From: Novosphingobium kaempferiae
Lineage (GTDB): Bacteria > Pseudomonadota > Alphaproteobacteria > Sphingomonadales > Sphingomonadaceae
Length of the DNA: 64,000 nt
NCBI RefSeq assembly: GCF_021227995.1
Contig: NZ_CP089301.1
Coordinates: forward strand, 1,984,001-2,048,000
Direction of reading: 5' to 3'
The translations under genes were made by a program, and so were the position numbers. Below the pieces are notes generated by a model that saw nothing but the letters and a program-made list of their open reading frames with translations, had not been told where the DNA came from and did not search any database. Positions 6,774 through 14,775 of this stretch are shown one piece after another. How positions within the stretch are numbered: position 1 is the stretch's first letter; the number at the start of each line of letters is the position of its first letter.

Positions 6774-8906
6774 ATGAAATTTCAGCTTCTCACGGGTTGC
6801 GCACTGAGCGTCCTGGCGCTTCCCGTCGTTTCCCATGCCCAGTCCGCGCCCGACGCCTCCACAGACACGTACCACCAGTCCGCAGGTTCCGAGATCATCG
6901 TAACCGGCGTGCTGCCGACCCGGCGTCAGGACATGCTGTCCAGCGTCGCGGTCGTTCAGGGCAAGGATCTGGCGCAGGCGATGCGGCCCTCGATCGGCGA
7001 GACGCTGGAGCATGAACCCGGCGTCTCGGCCACGTCCTTCGGGCCCAGCGCGTCGCGCCCGGTACTGCGCGGCCTGCAGGGGGAGCGCGTACGCGTGCTG
7101 ACCAACGGCCTCGGCTCGATCGACGTGTCTAACACCTCGGTTGACCATGCAGTCGTCGTAAACCCGTTGCTGGCCGAGCGCATCGAGGTGCTGCGCGGGC
7201 CGCAGTCCCTGCTTTACGGCTCATCCGCGATCGGCGGTGTCGTGAACGTCATCGACAAGCGGATACCCACCGCAGTGCCGAGCGAGCCGGTCCATGTCGA
7301 CGCGATGGGGACTTACGGTTCGGCCGCCAATGAACGCTCGGGCTCCGCCTCGATCGACGTGCCGCTAAGCAACGGCCCTGATGGCGGCTGGGTCGCCCAC
7401 GCCGATGGCAGCTACCTCAAGAGCGACAACGTGCGCATCGGCGGCCATGCCCTCACCCCGGCACTGCGCGACCAGGCCATCGCGACGAGCCTGCTGCCCG
7501 CCGAAGAGCCCGAGGATGGCGAGGAAGCGATCGACTACGCCGCCAATGCTGCGGTCAAGGGCAAGCTGCCGAATTCGGCGGCAAAGACCTGGACCGCCGG
7601 CGCCGGTCTTGCCTACATCGGCACCGGCGGCAACATAGGGGTGTCCTACAGCCACTACGACAGCCTGTACGGCGTACCGATCCGCTTCGCCACGCAGCAG
7701 GGCGACGAGCAGGAAGCGCCCCGCCTCAGCATGAAGCAGGACCGCATCGACATGCGCGCCGAACTCGACGGCGACGGCAACGTGCTCGACAAGGTATCGC
7801 TACGCCTCGGCTATGCGGACTATACCCATGCAGAACTCGAGGAAGACGGCTCGGTCGGCACCGCGTTCTACAACAAGGGGATGGAGGGCCGTCTCGAATT
7901 CACGCAGGCGAAGCACGGTGCGTGGCACGGCGTCACCGGCGTGCAGCTTTACAACCGCGACTTCAACGTCATCGGCGAAGAAGCCTTCCTGCCGAAGAAT
8001 ACCACCACCCAGGTCGGCCTGTTCACCCTGCAACAGCTGGACTACGGCCCGCTCAAGTTCGAAGCCGGCGGCCGCTACGAGCATACCCACCTGTCTGCCA
8101 GCCCGCTGAGCGATCAGGAGCAGTTCTTCGACGGCAGCCGCAGCTACGATGCGTTCTCCGGCTCGATCGGCGGCTCCTATGGCCTGAACGACAACTGGCG
8201 CGTCGGCCTCAACCTGTCGCACACAGAGCGCGCGCCGTCCGGCGAGGAGATCTTCGCCAACGGTGCGCACGCAGGCACGCAGGCATTCGAGGTCGGCAAT
8301 CCGGACTTCAAGCTGGAAAAGGCCAACAGCATCGAGGCAATCCTGCGCGGCAGCGGCGAGAACTACACCTTCGAGGCATCGGCCTATCACACCTGGTTCT
8401 CGAACTTCATCTACGAGGATCTGACCGGCGCGGAGGAGGACGGCCTGCCCGTTTACCAGTTCCGTCAGGCCGACGCGCGCTACTACGGTTTCGAGGCACA
8501 GGGCTCGCTCACCCTAGCCCGCTTCGGCGACGCCAAGGTGGTGGCGGACGCGCTTGGCGACTACGTCCATGCGCAAGTCAGGAACGTCGGCCCCGCGCCG
8601 CGGATCCCGCCGCTGCGTGTGCTCGGCGGCCTGAGCTATCAGGCACCCATGTTCGACATCCGCGGCGAAGTGGAGCGCGTCACCAGGCAGGACCGCACGT
8701 CCGAATTCGAGACTCCGACCCCTGGCTACACCATGGTGAACGCGGAAGTGAACATCCGTCCCTGGGGCGACGAGCGACCGCTCAGCTTCGCGCTTTCGGC
8801 CAACAACATCTTCGATGTTGCCGCTCGTCGCGCGTCGTCGTTCCTCAAAGACTACTCGATGCTCGCCGGTCGCGATATCCGTGTCAGCGCTCGGGTCAGC
8901 TTCTGA
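6774..8906 (+). CDS. znuD: ZnuD-like zinc TonB-dependent receptor
   Basis: A 710-aa outer-membrane receptor with a clear signal peptide (MKFQLLTGCALSVLALPVVSHAQ). The plug text closely follows ZnuD: RPVLRGLQGERVRVLTNGLG, then SVDHAVVVNPLLAERIEVLRGP and LLYGSSAIGGVVNVID. The barrel contains the ANGAHAGTQAFEVGNPDFKLEK segment typical of the group and ends in RVSF. ZnuD imports Zn(II), or heme in some species, and is made under zinc limitation; two Zur-like boxes upstream agree. The ATG at 6774 directly precedes the signal peptide; longer in-frame starts at 6633 run through the operators. It is transcribed divergently from the MerR-controlled receptor. Confidence 0.9.
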   Translation: MKFQLLTGCALSVLALPVVSHAQSAPDASTDTYHQSAGSEIIVTGVLPTRRQDMLSSVAVVQGKDLAQAMRPSIGETLEHEPGVSATSFGPSASRPVLRGLQGERVRVLTNGLGSIDVSNTSVDHAVVVNPLLAERIEVLRGPQSLLYGSSAIGGVVNVIDKRIPTAVPSEPVHVDAMGTYGSAANERSGSASIDVPLSNGPDGGWVAHADGSYLKSDNVRIGGHALTPALRDQAIATSLLPAEEPEDGEEAIDYAANAAVKGKLPNSAAKTWTAGAGLAYIGTGGNIGVSYSHYDSLYGVPIRFATQQGDEQEAPRLSMKQDRIDMRAELDGDGNVLDKVSLRLGYADYTHAELEEDGSVGTAFYNKGMEGRLEFTQAKHGAWHGVTGVQLYNRDFNVIGEEAFLPKNTTTQVGLFTLQQLDYGPLKFEAGGRYEHTHLSASPLSDQEQFFDGSRSYDAFSGSIGGSYGLNDNWRVGLNLSHTERAPSGEEIFANGAHAGTQAFEVGNPDFKLEKANSIEAILRGSGENYTFEASAYHTWFSNFIYEDLTGAEEDGLPVYQFRQADARYYGFEAQGSLTLARFGDAKVVADALGDYVHAQVRNVGPAPRIPPLRVLGGLSYQAPMFDIRGEVERVTRQDRTSEFETPTPGYTMVNAEVNIRPWGDERPLSFALSANNIFDVAARRASSFLKDYSMLAGRDIRVSARVSF

Positions 8907-8917
8907 CGGCAAGGATC

Positions 8918-8939
8918 GGGGCGGCGTTCAGGCCGCCCC
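8918..8939 (+). terminator. Hairpin after znuD-like gene
   Basis: GGGGCGGC (8918-8925) pairs with GCCGCCCC (8932-8939) around a 6-base loop, starting 11 nt after the stop. No T-run follows, so its strength is uncertain. Confidence 0.5.
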
Positions 8940-9402
8940 GAAACCGCGAAATGCCAGCATCATCGCATCATGAACGCCGCGTGCACCGTCATGAGGAAGG
9001 CAGGCCGTTGGTGGAAGCGATTTTAGAGCGATAGCAACATATCTGCTTCCGGCAGAGTATGAAGTGACGCGACGTCGTGCGGCAGGCCTGCACGACTTGC
9101 CAGACGATCAATTTCCACTCCCTGCTCATCGAACTGGACGTGCAGATCTGCCGCAGCCGGCTCCCATGTAAGACATCACGCCTTCAACGACGGCGGGCGA
9201 CCGCTAAGTCCGCCAGGCGAACGAGGCCAAAGCGCTCGAATAGCTCGGGGATGTGACAGGCGCCCGAGCGCTTTCGTGTCGTCTTGTGCTTGCTGCGCAG
9301 CATGCCGCCATTCTAACTTTTTCGACCATCTCGCCGTTGGCTATTGAGGCCACCTGGTGCAGCCCTTAGGGCAAGGATACGAGGCACCATCGTGGACATT
9401 GA
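8940..9402. other. 463-bp gap with possible coding remnants
   Basis: No intact gene is seen. On the minus strand, 9184-9303 reads as 39 codons from an ATG (MLRSKHKTTRK..., then HIPELFERFGLVRLADLAV). After a stop and frame change, 9023-9172 is open with coding-like composition and no start codon, ending PEADMLLSL. Together they could be debris of one small gene. I do not recognise the family. No promoter or Fur-like site was identified for the methyltransferase gene that follows. Confidence 0.3.
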
Positions 9403-10689
9403 ATGACTTGGACTGACGGTTACATCAGCGATGTTCGCTATCCGGCATTTTTTTACAAGGAAATGCAGCCGCTCTGGCTGACTACGGTGGCCAGTCTTCT
9501 CGGCGTCACGGCGCCCATGCCGCACATGCCCTTCGTCCTGTGCGAACTGGGCTGTGGCGTTGGCATCAACCTGCTGGTATCGGCCGCGTGCCATCCGCAG
9601 GCGCAGTTCGTCGGCGTCGATTTCAACGCGGACCACCTCGCCTTCGCCCATGCGGCGGCGGAGCATTGCGGGCTCGACAATGTAGAGTTCGTGCACGCCG
9701 ACTTCTCGACTTTCGCGAAGGCCAACGAACGTACTTTCGATTTCGTTACCAGCCACGGCGCCTGGTCGTGGATCGCGCCCGAACACCGCGCGGCGCTGCT
9801 CGACTGCGTATCGCAGGCGTTGAAGCCGGGCGGACTGTTCTATCTGCACTACATGTGCCACCCTGGCTCGACCGAGATGTTGCCGTTGCAGCACCTGCTC
9901 AACCTCTGCGCGCACCACATGCCCGGCCCGTCGCCGCGCAAGGCGCAGACGGGCATGATGCTGGTGCAGCAATTGCTGCAGGGCGGCCTATACGCGGACA
10001 AGCCGGCGATGCTGGTGCATGTTGCCAATCTGGCGCGGCGTGAGCCCGCCGATCTGGCCCACGAATTCCTCACCGACCACTGGACGCCGCAGCATTCGGT
10101 GGACGTCCATCAGCAAGTGGCAGAGACGGGCCTCGCGTTCCTGGGTAGCGCGGACGTGTTCAACAATCTGGACCTGTCGCTGTCGATCCCCGGCAGACTA
10201 CAGGACATCGTCCGGCGAACCGCCGTGCCCGCACTGGCGGAAACGCTCAAGGACATGGCAAGGGGCGCGCATCAGCGCATGGATATGTTCCAGCGGGACG
10301 CAGCGGCGCCTGGCGCACAGGCGATGCTCGAAGGCCTGCGCGGCGCGCGGTTCCGCCTGCTCCCCGGCGCTCCGGCCAAGGGACCGGTTACGTTCACGAC
10401 GCCGATCGGCCCGATCACCGGACCGGAAGCGGTGTTCACGTCGCTGCTCGAGCGCCTCGCCTCGGGGCCGGCGAGCTGGGAAGAACTGCTTGCCCTGCCG
10501 GTGTTCTCGGGCAATGCCGGGATGCTGCTGCAGTCGCTGCAATTGCTCATGATGCAGGGGCTTGCGCATCCGGCGATGTATGTGCCGCCCTCGGCACAGG
10601 TCCGCGCCCAAGCCCTCTCGCAGTGGTTCGAGAGCAACGGCATCGCACTCACCGTCCTCCCGGACTGCGCTACTGCCGTTGCACCCTGA
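9403..10689 (+). CDS. SAM-dependent methyltransferase with regulatory domain
   Basis: A 428-aa class I methyltransferase. The SAM-binding motif I is LCELGCGVGINLLVSAA (about residues 46-62), with VGVDFNADHLAFA as motif Post-I and VTSHGAWSWIAPEHR in the middle. The remaining half resembles the methyltransferase regulatory domain found in predicted methyltransferases (PF10119-like). The substrate is unknown. The ATG at 9403 is forced, since the preceding in-frame codon is TGA. The gene converges on the siderophore-binding protein gene with 12 nt between stops, so any role in iron uptake is only suggested by location. Confidence 0.85.
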   Translation: MTWTDGYISDVRYPAFFYKEMQPLWLTTVASLLGVTAPMPHMPFVLCELGCGVGINLLVSAACHPQAQFVGVDFNADHLAFAHAAAEHCGLDNVEFVHADFSTFAKANERTFDFVTSHGAWSWIAPEHRAALLDCVSQALKPGGLFYLHYMCHPGSTEMLPLQHLLNLCAHHMPGPSPRKAQTGMMLVQQLLQGGLYADKPAMLVHVANLARREPADLAHEFLTDHWTPQHSVDVHQQVAETGLAFLGSADVFNNLDLSLSIPGRLQDIVRRTAVPALAETLKDMARGAHQRMDMFQRDAAAPGAQAMLEGLRGARFRLLPGAPAKGPVTFTTPIGPITGPEAVFTSLLERLASGPASWEELLALPVFSGNAGMLLQSLQLLMMQGLAHPAMYVPPSAQVRAQALSQWFESNGIALTVLPDCATAVAP

Positions 10690-10701
10690 TCGGCCGGAAG
10701 G

Positions 10702-11715
10702 TCAGCCGGCGCCGGCCTTGAGTACCGCTGTGGTATCGACCGCGCTCTGCGACAGGGCATCGATGCCCGCGCCGACAAGATACCACGTCTTGGGATCGAG
10801 ATAGACCACGCGCCCGGCCTTCCAGGCCTTGGTGGCGGACACTCGCGCATCGGCACCGAGCGTTTGTGCGATCGTGCTCGGCTTGTTGCCGGTCGCGGCA
10901 TTGCGGTCGATCACGAAAAGCCAGTTCGGCTCGCTTCCGAGCGCCTTGACCAGAGTCTCCTGCTGGAGCTTGCGCGCGGCCGCGGCCTCGGGAGAACCGG
11001 CGACAGGACGCGGACCGGAAGGTGCAGGCGCAGCAGGCGCGACGGCAGGGCGAATGCCAACGAAGTCGTAGACATGGCCGAACCGATCACCCGGAGCATG
11101 GACCATGACACCCTGCCCGGCAGCGAACAGGACCAACCCCGTGCCCGCCCCGGCGGCCTGCGCACGCAACTGCGCGAGCACGGCCTCGAACCGGGCGACG
11201 CTGGCATCAGCGCGATCGGAGACGCCGAACAGCGTGCCCAGCTTGCGCGTACTGGCGATCGCGGTCGCGGCCAGGTCCTTGTCCGAGGAGGACATGTCGA
11301 TCGTCGGTCCGATCGCGGCGACTTCGTCGTACTTCTTCGCCGAGCGCCCGCCGATCACGATCAGGTCAGGCTGGAGTGTGCGCAGAGCGGCGAGGTCCGG
11401 CTCGAACAGCGTACCGACGTTGCTGTACTTCGCATCGCCGAAGCCCGCGATGTGCGGCGGGAAATTGCCCTTGCCCTCAGCGCCTTTGGGCACGCCGGCA
11501 ACGGCATCCACCTGCAGCGCATGGAGAATGTCGAGCGTGGCGAGATCGTAGACCGCCACTTTTTGCGGTACGGATTTGAGCACCGTCTCGCCCTTGGCGT
11601 GAGCGATGGCGATGTCCTTGCCCATGGCGGGGCCCATCGCGGGAGCGGAGACGCAGGCCATGCCGATGAGCATGGCCGCAGCGGACTTCATGATGGTCGT
11701 TCTGGAAATCGGCAT
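10702..11715 (-). CDS. Siderophore/iron ABC transporter substrate-binding protein
   Basis: A 337-aa periplasmic binding protein with an N-terminal signal sequence. It resembles the FatB/CeuE/YclQ class III cluster: VPQKVAVYDLATLDILHAL, the GTLFEPDLAALRTLQPDLIVIGGR segment and the late VVYLDPKTWYLVGAGI. It should capture a ferric siderophore released by an outer-membrane receptor. An Ala/Pro-rich insertion (PAVAPAAPAPSGPRP, about residues 225-240) is unusual for the fold. It follows the TonB receptor at 11756-13840 by 40 nt and is probably co-transcribed. No permease or ATPase gene lies nearby, so its transporter must be encoded elsewhere or the protein works differently. Confidence 0.85.
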   Translation of the reverse strand: MPISRTTIMKSAAAMLIGMACVSAPAMGPAMGKDIAIAHAKGETVLKSVPQKVAVYDLATLDILHALQVDAVAGVPKGAEGKGNFPPHIAGFGDAKYSNVGTLFEPDLAALRTLQPDLIVIGGRSAKKYDEVAAIGPTIDMSSSDKDLAATAIASTRKLGTLFGVSDRADASVARFEAVLAQLRAQAAGAGTGLVLFAAGQGVMVHAPGDRFGHVYDFVGIRPAVAPAAPAPSGPRPVAGSPEAAAARKLQQETLVKALGSEPNWLFVIDRNAATGNKPSTIAQTLGADARVSATKAWKAGRVVYLDPKTWYLVGAGIDALSQSAVDTTAVLKAGAG

Positions 11716-11755
11716 GGCAACTGCCTTTCGCTTGGCGGAACCGGGGCTCAGGTTT

Positions 11756-13840
11756 TTAGAAATCGACGCTCAACGAGGCGCTGAAGCGGCGACCGTCGAG
11801 GACGTAGGCATAGCCCTCTTCCGCCGTGACTTTCTTGTTGGTGAGGTTGTAGACGCCTACATTCAGTCGCAAGTCGCGCTTTGGCTTGATGACGACGCCA
11901 AGGTTGTAGAACGTGTAGGGCGGATAACGGAAATCGTTGGTTCCCGAACCGCTCGAATTGGTTGTGCGGCCCGAGGTCTTGCCGCGATAGTTCAGCTGGC
12001 CCCAGAGGTTGAAGTTGCGGCTCGCCTTCCAGTCCAGCGAAGCGTTGAACATGTGCTCGGGGATGTCGTTGAGCGGCTTGCCCTTGTTCGTGCCCGAGGT
12101 CTGCTCGGTCTCGGAATATGTGTAGCTGTGGCGGTAGCGCAGGCCATTCATGACGTTCCAGTCGACCGTCCACTCCACGCCCCGGAGCCGCGCCGTATCG
12201 ACGTTCTCATAGGTGGTGTAGCCGAACTGGTGCGCCGGATAGGTGACGCCGCCATATTCGCAGACCACGTTCTGCGCGCAGATGCGGCCGGTGCGCAGGA
12301 GCTTGTCCTTGAAGTCGCTCTGGTATGCGGTCAGGCTGGCAGAGATGCCCGCGCCCTTGTTCACGTAGCTGACGCCTGCCTCGTAGTTCATCGTCTTTTC
12401 CGGCTTGAGGTCCGGATTGCCGATGATCACGCCGCCCATCGAGGTCGAGCCGAAGTCGGTTGCGGCCGACCGCAGGCTGGGCACCTTGTAACCCGACGTG
12501 ATGCCGCCCTTGATGGTGAAACTGTCAGTCATGTTGAACACTGCGTAAGCCTTAGGGCTGAAGCGCGTGCCGAAGTTCTCGCTGTGGTCGACGCGACCGC
12601 TGAGCAGCAGCGAGAGGTCATCGACGATTTCCCAGTTGTCTTCGAGGAACGCCGCGTACTGCTTGCGGTCCATCGTGACGACGTCGGTGGGAACCACGAA
12701 GCCTGGCAGGTTGAGGCCGTTGGTGGCACCGTCCTGAAGCTTCTCATGAAAGTAGTTGATCCCGCCCACGACCTTGTGGCGAGACAACTGCAGCGCGGCC
12801 TGCGTGTTGGCGACGAGGGTGTCGAAGTCGATGCCGTTGCCCGTCGTTGCGTTCACGCGGGTCGGGTTCTTGGAAGTGTCGTAAGTGACGTAGCTGTTCC
12901 ACACCAGATTGCCGAAGTCACCCTCGTGCGTGACGAAGAAGTTATCGCGCAGCGTCTTGGTGTACGTCGCGTCCTCACCTTCGGCCAGGCTCTTTCCGGG
13001 ATTGGCGGTGCGCTCCTGGATCGTGTGGCCCGCGCCCGCAGTGAAAGTATTCGCGTCGTCAAGGCGGAAGCTGAGCTTGGCGGCGATATTCTTGCGTTTG
13101 AACTCGGGGTCGGCTGCCGCGCTATCGTCCCCGCCGACGAAATCGGCTTCGTCCTGATAGCGCAGCCCGCCGGTGACCTGCAGCGACAGGCGATCCCTGA
13201 TCATCGGGATGTTGAGGGCAAGGCTGGCATTGACGCCGTCATTCGTCACGTCATTGCCCGGACCGGACTTGATGTATTCCGTCGTGAAGCTGCCACCGAA
13301 GTCGTTCATCACCTTCTTGGTGATGACGTTGATGACACCGCCGATGGCATCGGATCCGTAAAGCGAGGATGCGGGACCGCGAATGACCTCGATGCGTTCG
13401 ATCGAGTCCAGTGGCGGCAGGAAGTTGATCGGCGTACCCGCCTGCTGCCCGTTCAGACCGAAGGCTTGGTTGTCCTGCATGCGCTTGCCGTCGACGAGAA
13501 ACAGCGTGTAGTCCGAGCTCATGCCGCGGATCATGACCGACTGTTCAACACCGCCGCCCTGAATGTGGACGCCAGGCACGTTCATCAGAACGTCTGTGAT
13601 GTCGGTGTAGGACCGCTGCTTGATCTCGTCGGCAGTGATCACCGAGATCGTCGCAGGCGCGTCCTGCACGTTGAGTTCGTAACCCGTCGCCGAAACGACG
13701 ATATCCGAAGGAATGTCCCCGACGCGGGAATAGGAACTGCCTGCCTGGGCATCAGCCTCGGCGGCAGCGACGAGCTGTGGCATGGCCAGAACGCTGGCGA
13801 GCGAAGTTGTAGCGAGAATACGCTTGCGAAATCCTGTCAA
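11756..13840 (-). CDS. FepA/CirA-type TonB-dependent receptor, TTG start
   Basis: About 694 aa. Plug motifs include SDIVVSATGYELNVQDAPAT, VMIRGMSSDYTLFLVDGKR, IERIEVIRGPASSLYGSDAI and GGVINVITKK; the barrel ends RFSASLSVDF. The class takes up catecholate-type ferric siderophores. The start is set at TTG 13840: a GGGGGA ribosome site lies 6-7 nt upstream and the product begins with a clean signal peptide (TGFRKRILATTSLASVLAMP). The in-frame ATGs at 13876 and 13897 would put a perfect 11-bp inverted repeat inside the coding region and spoil the signal peptide. The gene leads an operon with the binding-protein gene and has a Fur-like dyad at 13950-13971. Confidence 0.88.
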   Translation of the reverse strand: MTGFRKRILATTSLASVLAMPQLVAAAEADAQAGSSYSRVGDIPSDIVVSATGYELNVQDAPATISVITADEIKQRSYTDITDVLMNVPGVHIQGGGVEQSVMIRGMSSDYTLFLVDGKRMQDNQAFGLNGQQAGTPINFLPPLDSIERIEVIRGPASSLYGSDAIGGVINVITKKVMNDFGGSFTTEYIKSGPGNDVTNDGVNASLALNIPMIRDRLSLQVTGGLRYQDEADFVGGDDSAAADPEFKRKNIAAKLSFRLDDANTFTAGAGHTIQERTANPGKSLAEGEDATYTKTLRDNFFVTHEGDFGNLVWNSYVTYDTSKNPTRVNATTGNGIDFDTLVANTQAALQLSRHKVVGGINYFHEKLQDGATNGLNLPGFVVPTDVVTMDRKQYAAFLEDNWEIVDDLSLLLSGRVDHSENFGTRFSPKAYAVFNMTDSFTIKGGITSGYKVPSLRSAATDFGSTSMGGVIIGNPDLKPEKTMNYEAGVSYVNKGAGISASLTAYQSDFKDKLLRTGRICAQNVVCEYGGVTYPAHQFGYTTYENVDTARLRGVEWTVDWNVMNGLRYRHSYTYSETEQTSGTNKGKPLNDIPEHMFNASLDWKASRNFNLWGQLNYRGKTSGRTTNSSGSGTNDFRYPPYTFYNLGVVIKPKRDLRLNVGVYNLTNKKVTAEEGYAYVLDGRRFSASLSVDF

Positions 13841-13870
13841 TGTAATCCCCCGTTTAAAAAAGGCGCGACA

Positions 13871-13901
13871 TTTCATGTCGCTCTGATGGAGCGACATGAA
13901 A
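13871..13901. promoter_or_regulatory. Perfect 11-bp inverted repeat in receptor leader
   Basis: TTTCATGTCGC (13871-13881) and GCGACATGAAA (13891-13901) are exact reverse complements around a 9-base spacer. The dyad lies about 30 nt before the TTG start and downstream of the Fur-like box, so it should be in the mRNA leader. It could be an RNA hairpin or a repressor site. It has no T-run and is not a terminator for either neighbour. Confidence 0.6.
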
Positions 13902-13949
13902 CTCGGCCACTGCCCCTCCCAAGGACAGTTCAGCTCTCAGCCCTGAAAG

Positions 13950-13971
13950 TTGCTAATGCGAATTGATCGCA
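13950..13971. promoter_or_regulatory. Fur-like box for receptor at 11756-13840
   Basis: The site reads TTGCTAATGCGA, five bases, then TCGCA. The core TGCGA-N5-TCGCA is a perfect dyad and the same composite recurs upstream of the receptor at 21714-23939. Assignment to Fur rests on similarity to the iron-box-like sites at 14673 and 16943 and on the iron-uptake context. Confidence 0.55.
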
Positions 13972-14060
13972 GCCACTATGTAGAAGCTTGTTATGTGGCA
14001 ACGATCAAAAATGAATATCGACAATTCATCGAGCCCTCGGTGCTTTCCCTTATTCGATAC

Positions 14061-14465
14061 TCAGCATTTGGCCCCAACGGGACTGGCAGGCTCCGGATTT
14101 CGAACGCGGGATAGCAGCCACCGTCGCACGCGCCGCTCGCGGCGGGAAAGTAATTCAGCTTCCTCAACCAACGTCGCATGCTGGAGGGTAAGCGGCGGCA
14201 GTTGAATGCCCAGCGCGTTGAGGGTGCCAGCGGAGTGAACGACTGCGAGCGTCAGCGTGGCGTCGCTGTGAAATGACTTCGTGTAGCCCAGAACCTGCTG
14301 CGCCTGCGCCAGCCAGGAAAGCAGCAACAGCTCGTCATTGCCGAGCCAGATTGTGCCCGGGACATTGACGCGCATGCCAGCGCGGTACGCCAAGTCGCGT
14401 AGCCGATCAAATTGTGCAGCATAGAGGACCGGCGTTCGATCATCGGTCTGATCTCCCCGCAGCAT
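14061..14465 (-). CDS. Small conserved protein of siderophore locus (paralogue A)
   Basis: Unrecognised family, 134 aa from the ATG at 14465. It aligns with the protein at 18356-18721 over most of its length, sharing LRG, the motif GTxxLGxxELxLLSWLAxAQ and a late G(I/M)xLxPLTL. It looks soluble, with no signal peptide or membrane helix, and ends in an Arg-rich tail. The homology seems to continue upstream of 14465 (TEERVIR), where the frame stays open to 14666 without a start codon. An ATG at 14509 lies one frame off, so the annotated N-terminus may be short or frameshifted. A Fur-like box lies upstream at 14673-14690. Confidence 0.7.
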   Translation of the reverse strand: MLRGDQTDDRTPVLYAAQFDRLRDLAYRAGMRVNVPGTIWLGNDELLLLSWLAQAQQVLGYTKSFHSDATLTLAVVHSAGTLNALGIQLPPLTLQHATLVEEAELLSRRERRVRRWLLSRVRNPEPASPVGAKC

Positions 14466-14775
14466 CCGGATGACGCGCTCTTCGGTAAACGAACAGCGTT
14501 CAGCGCCATTGCCGTTCGTCGCGGCAATCCTCGGGCGATTGTTGCCAGTGAGAGCTCTCCCAGTGTGCGCCTTAAATCTCGACCCAAAGGGTGTCGGAAC
14601 GCAAAATCGATCCTTCTTTCGAGCGGATGCCGCATCCGCTGATCTTTCAAGCGGATCGGCGATTTCTCAACAAATGAGAATCATTCGCAACCGTGCCGAT
14701 AAGCAATTCTCGATGCAAATGTGTCCGCAGCGATGAATGACCATCGGCACTATGTTTCGCACAGCAGCCTGGTGT
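14466..14775. other. 310-bp spacer holding a Fur-like box
   Basis: Between the end of the receptor gene (14776, minus) and the start of paralogue A. The left part (14466-14666) is open in the frame of paralogue A and may encode its true N-terminus. The right part carries the iron-box-like site and an AT-richer stretch (GCGATTTCTCAAC...AAGCAATTCTCG) that could be a promoter. Confidence 0.5.
14673..14690. promoter_or_regulatory. Fur-like box upstream of paralogue A
   Basis: AATGAGAATCATTCGCAA contains the perfect dyad AATGA-GAA-TCATT, close to the classical Fur repeat (GAtAAT units), and its right half TTCGCAA resembles the local TCGCA boxes. The only gene it can serve is the small minus-strand gene at 14061-14465. 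Confidence 0.65.

Noticed and set aside
10702..11715. Heme-binding HmuT annotation
   Set aside because: The VPQKVAVYDLATLD start, GTLFEPDL segment and WYLVGAGI ending fit the CeuE/YclQ siderophore-binding group better, and no heme-specific gene is adjacent.
11606..13966. A 786-codon open frame on the plus strand
   Set aside because: It lies antisense to the siderophore receptor gene and the binding-protein gene, and its product is Val/Ala/Arg-rich with no family motif. High GC keeps the antisense frame open.
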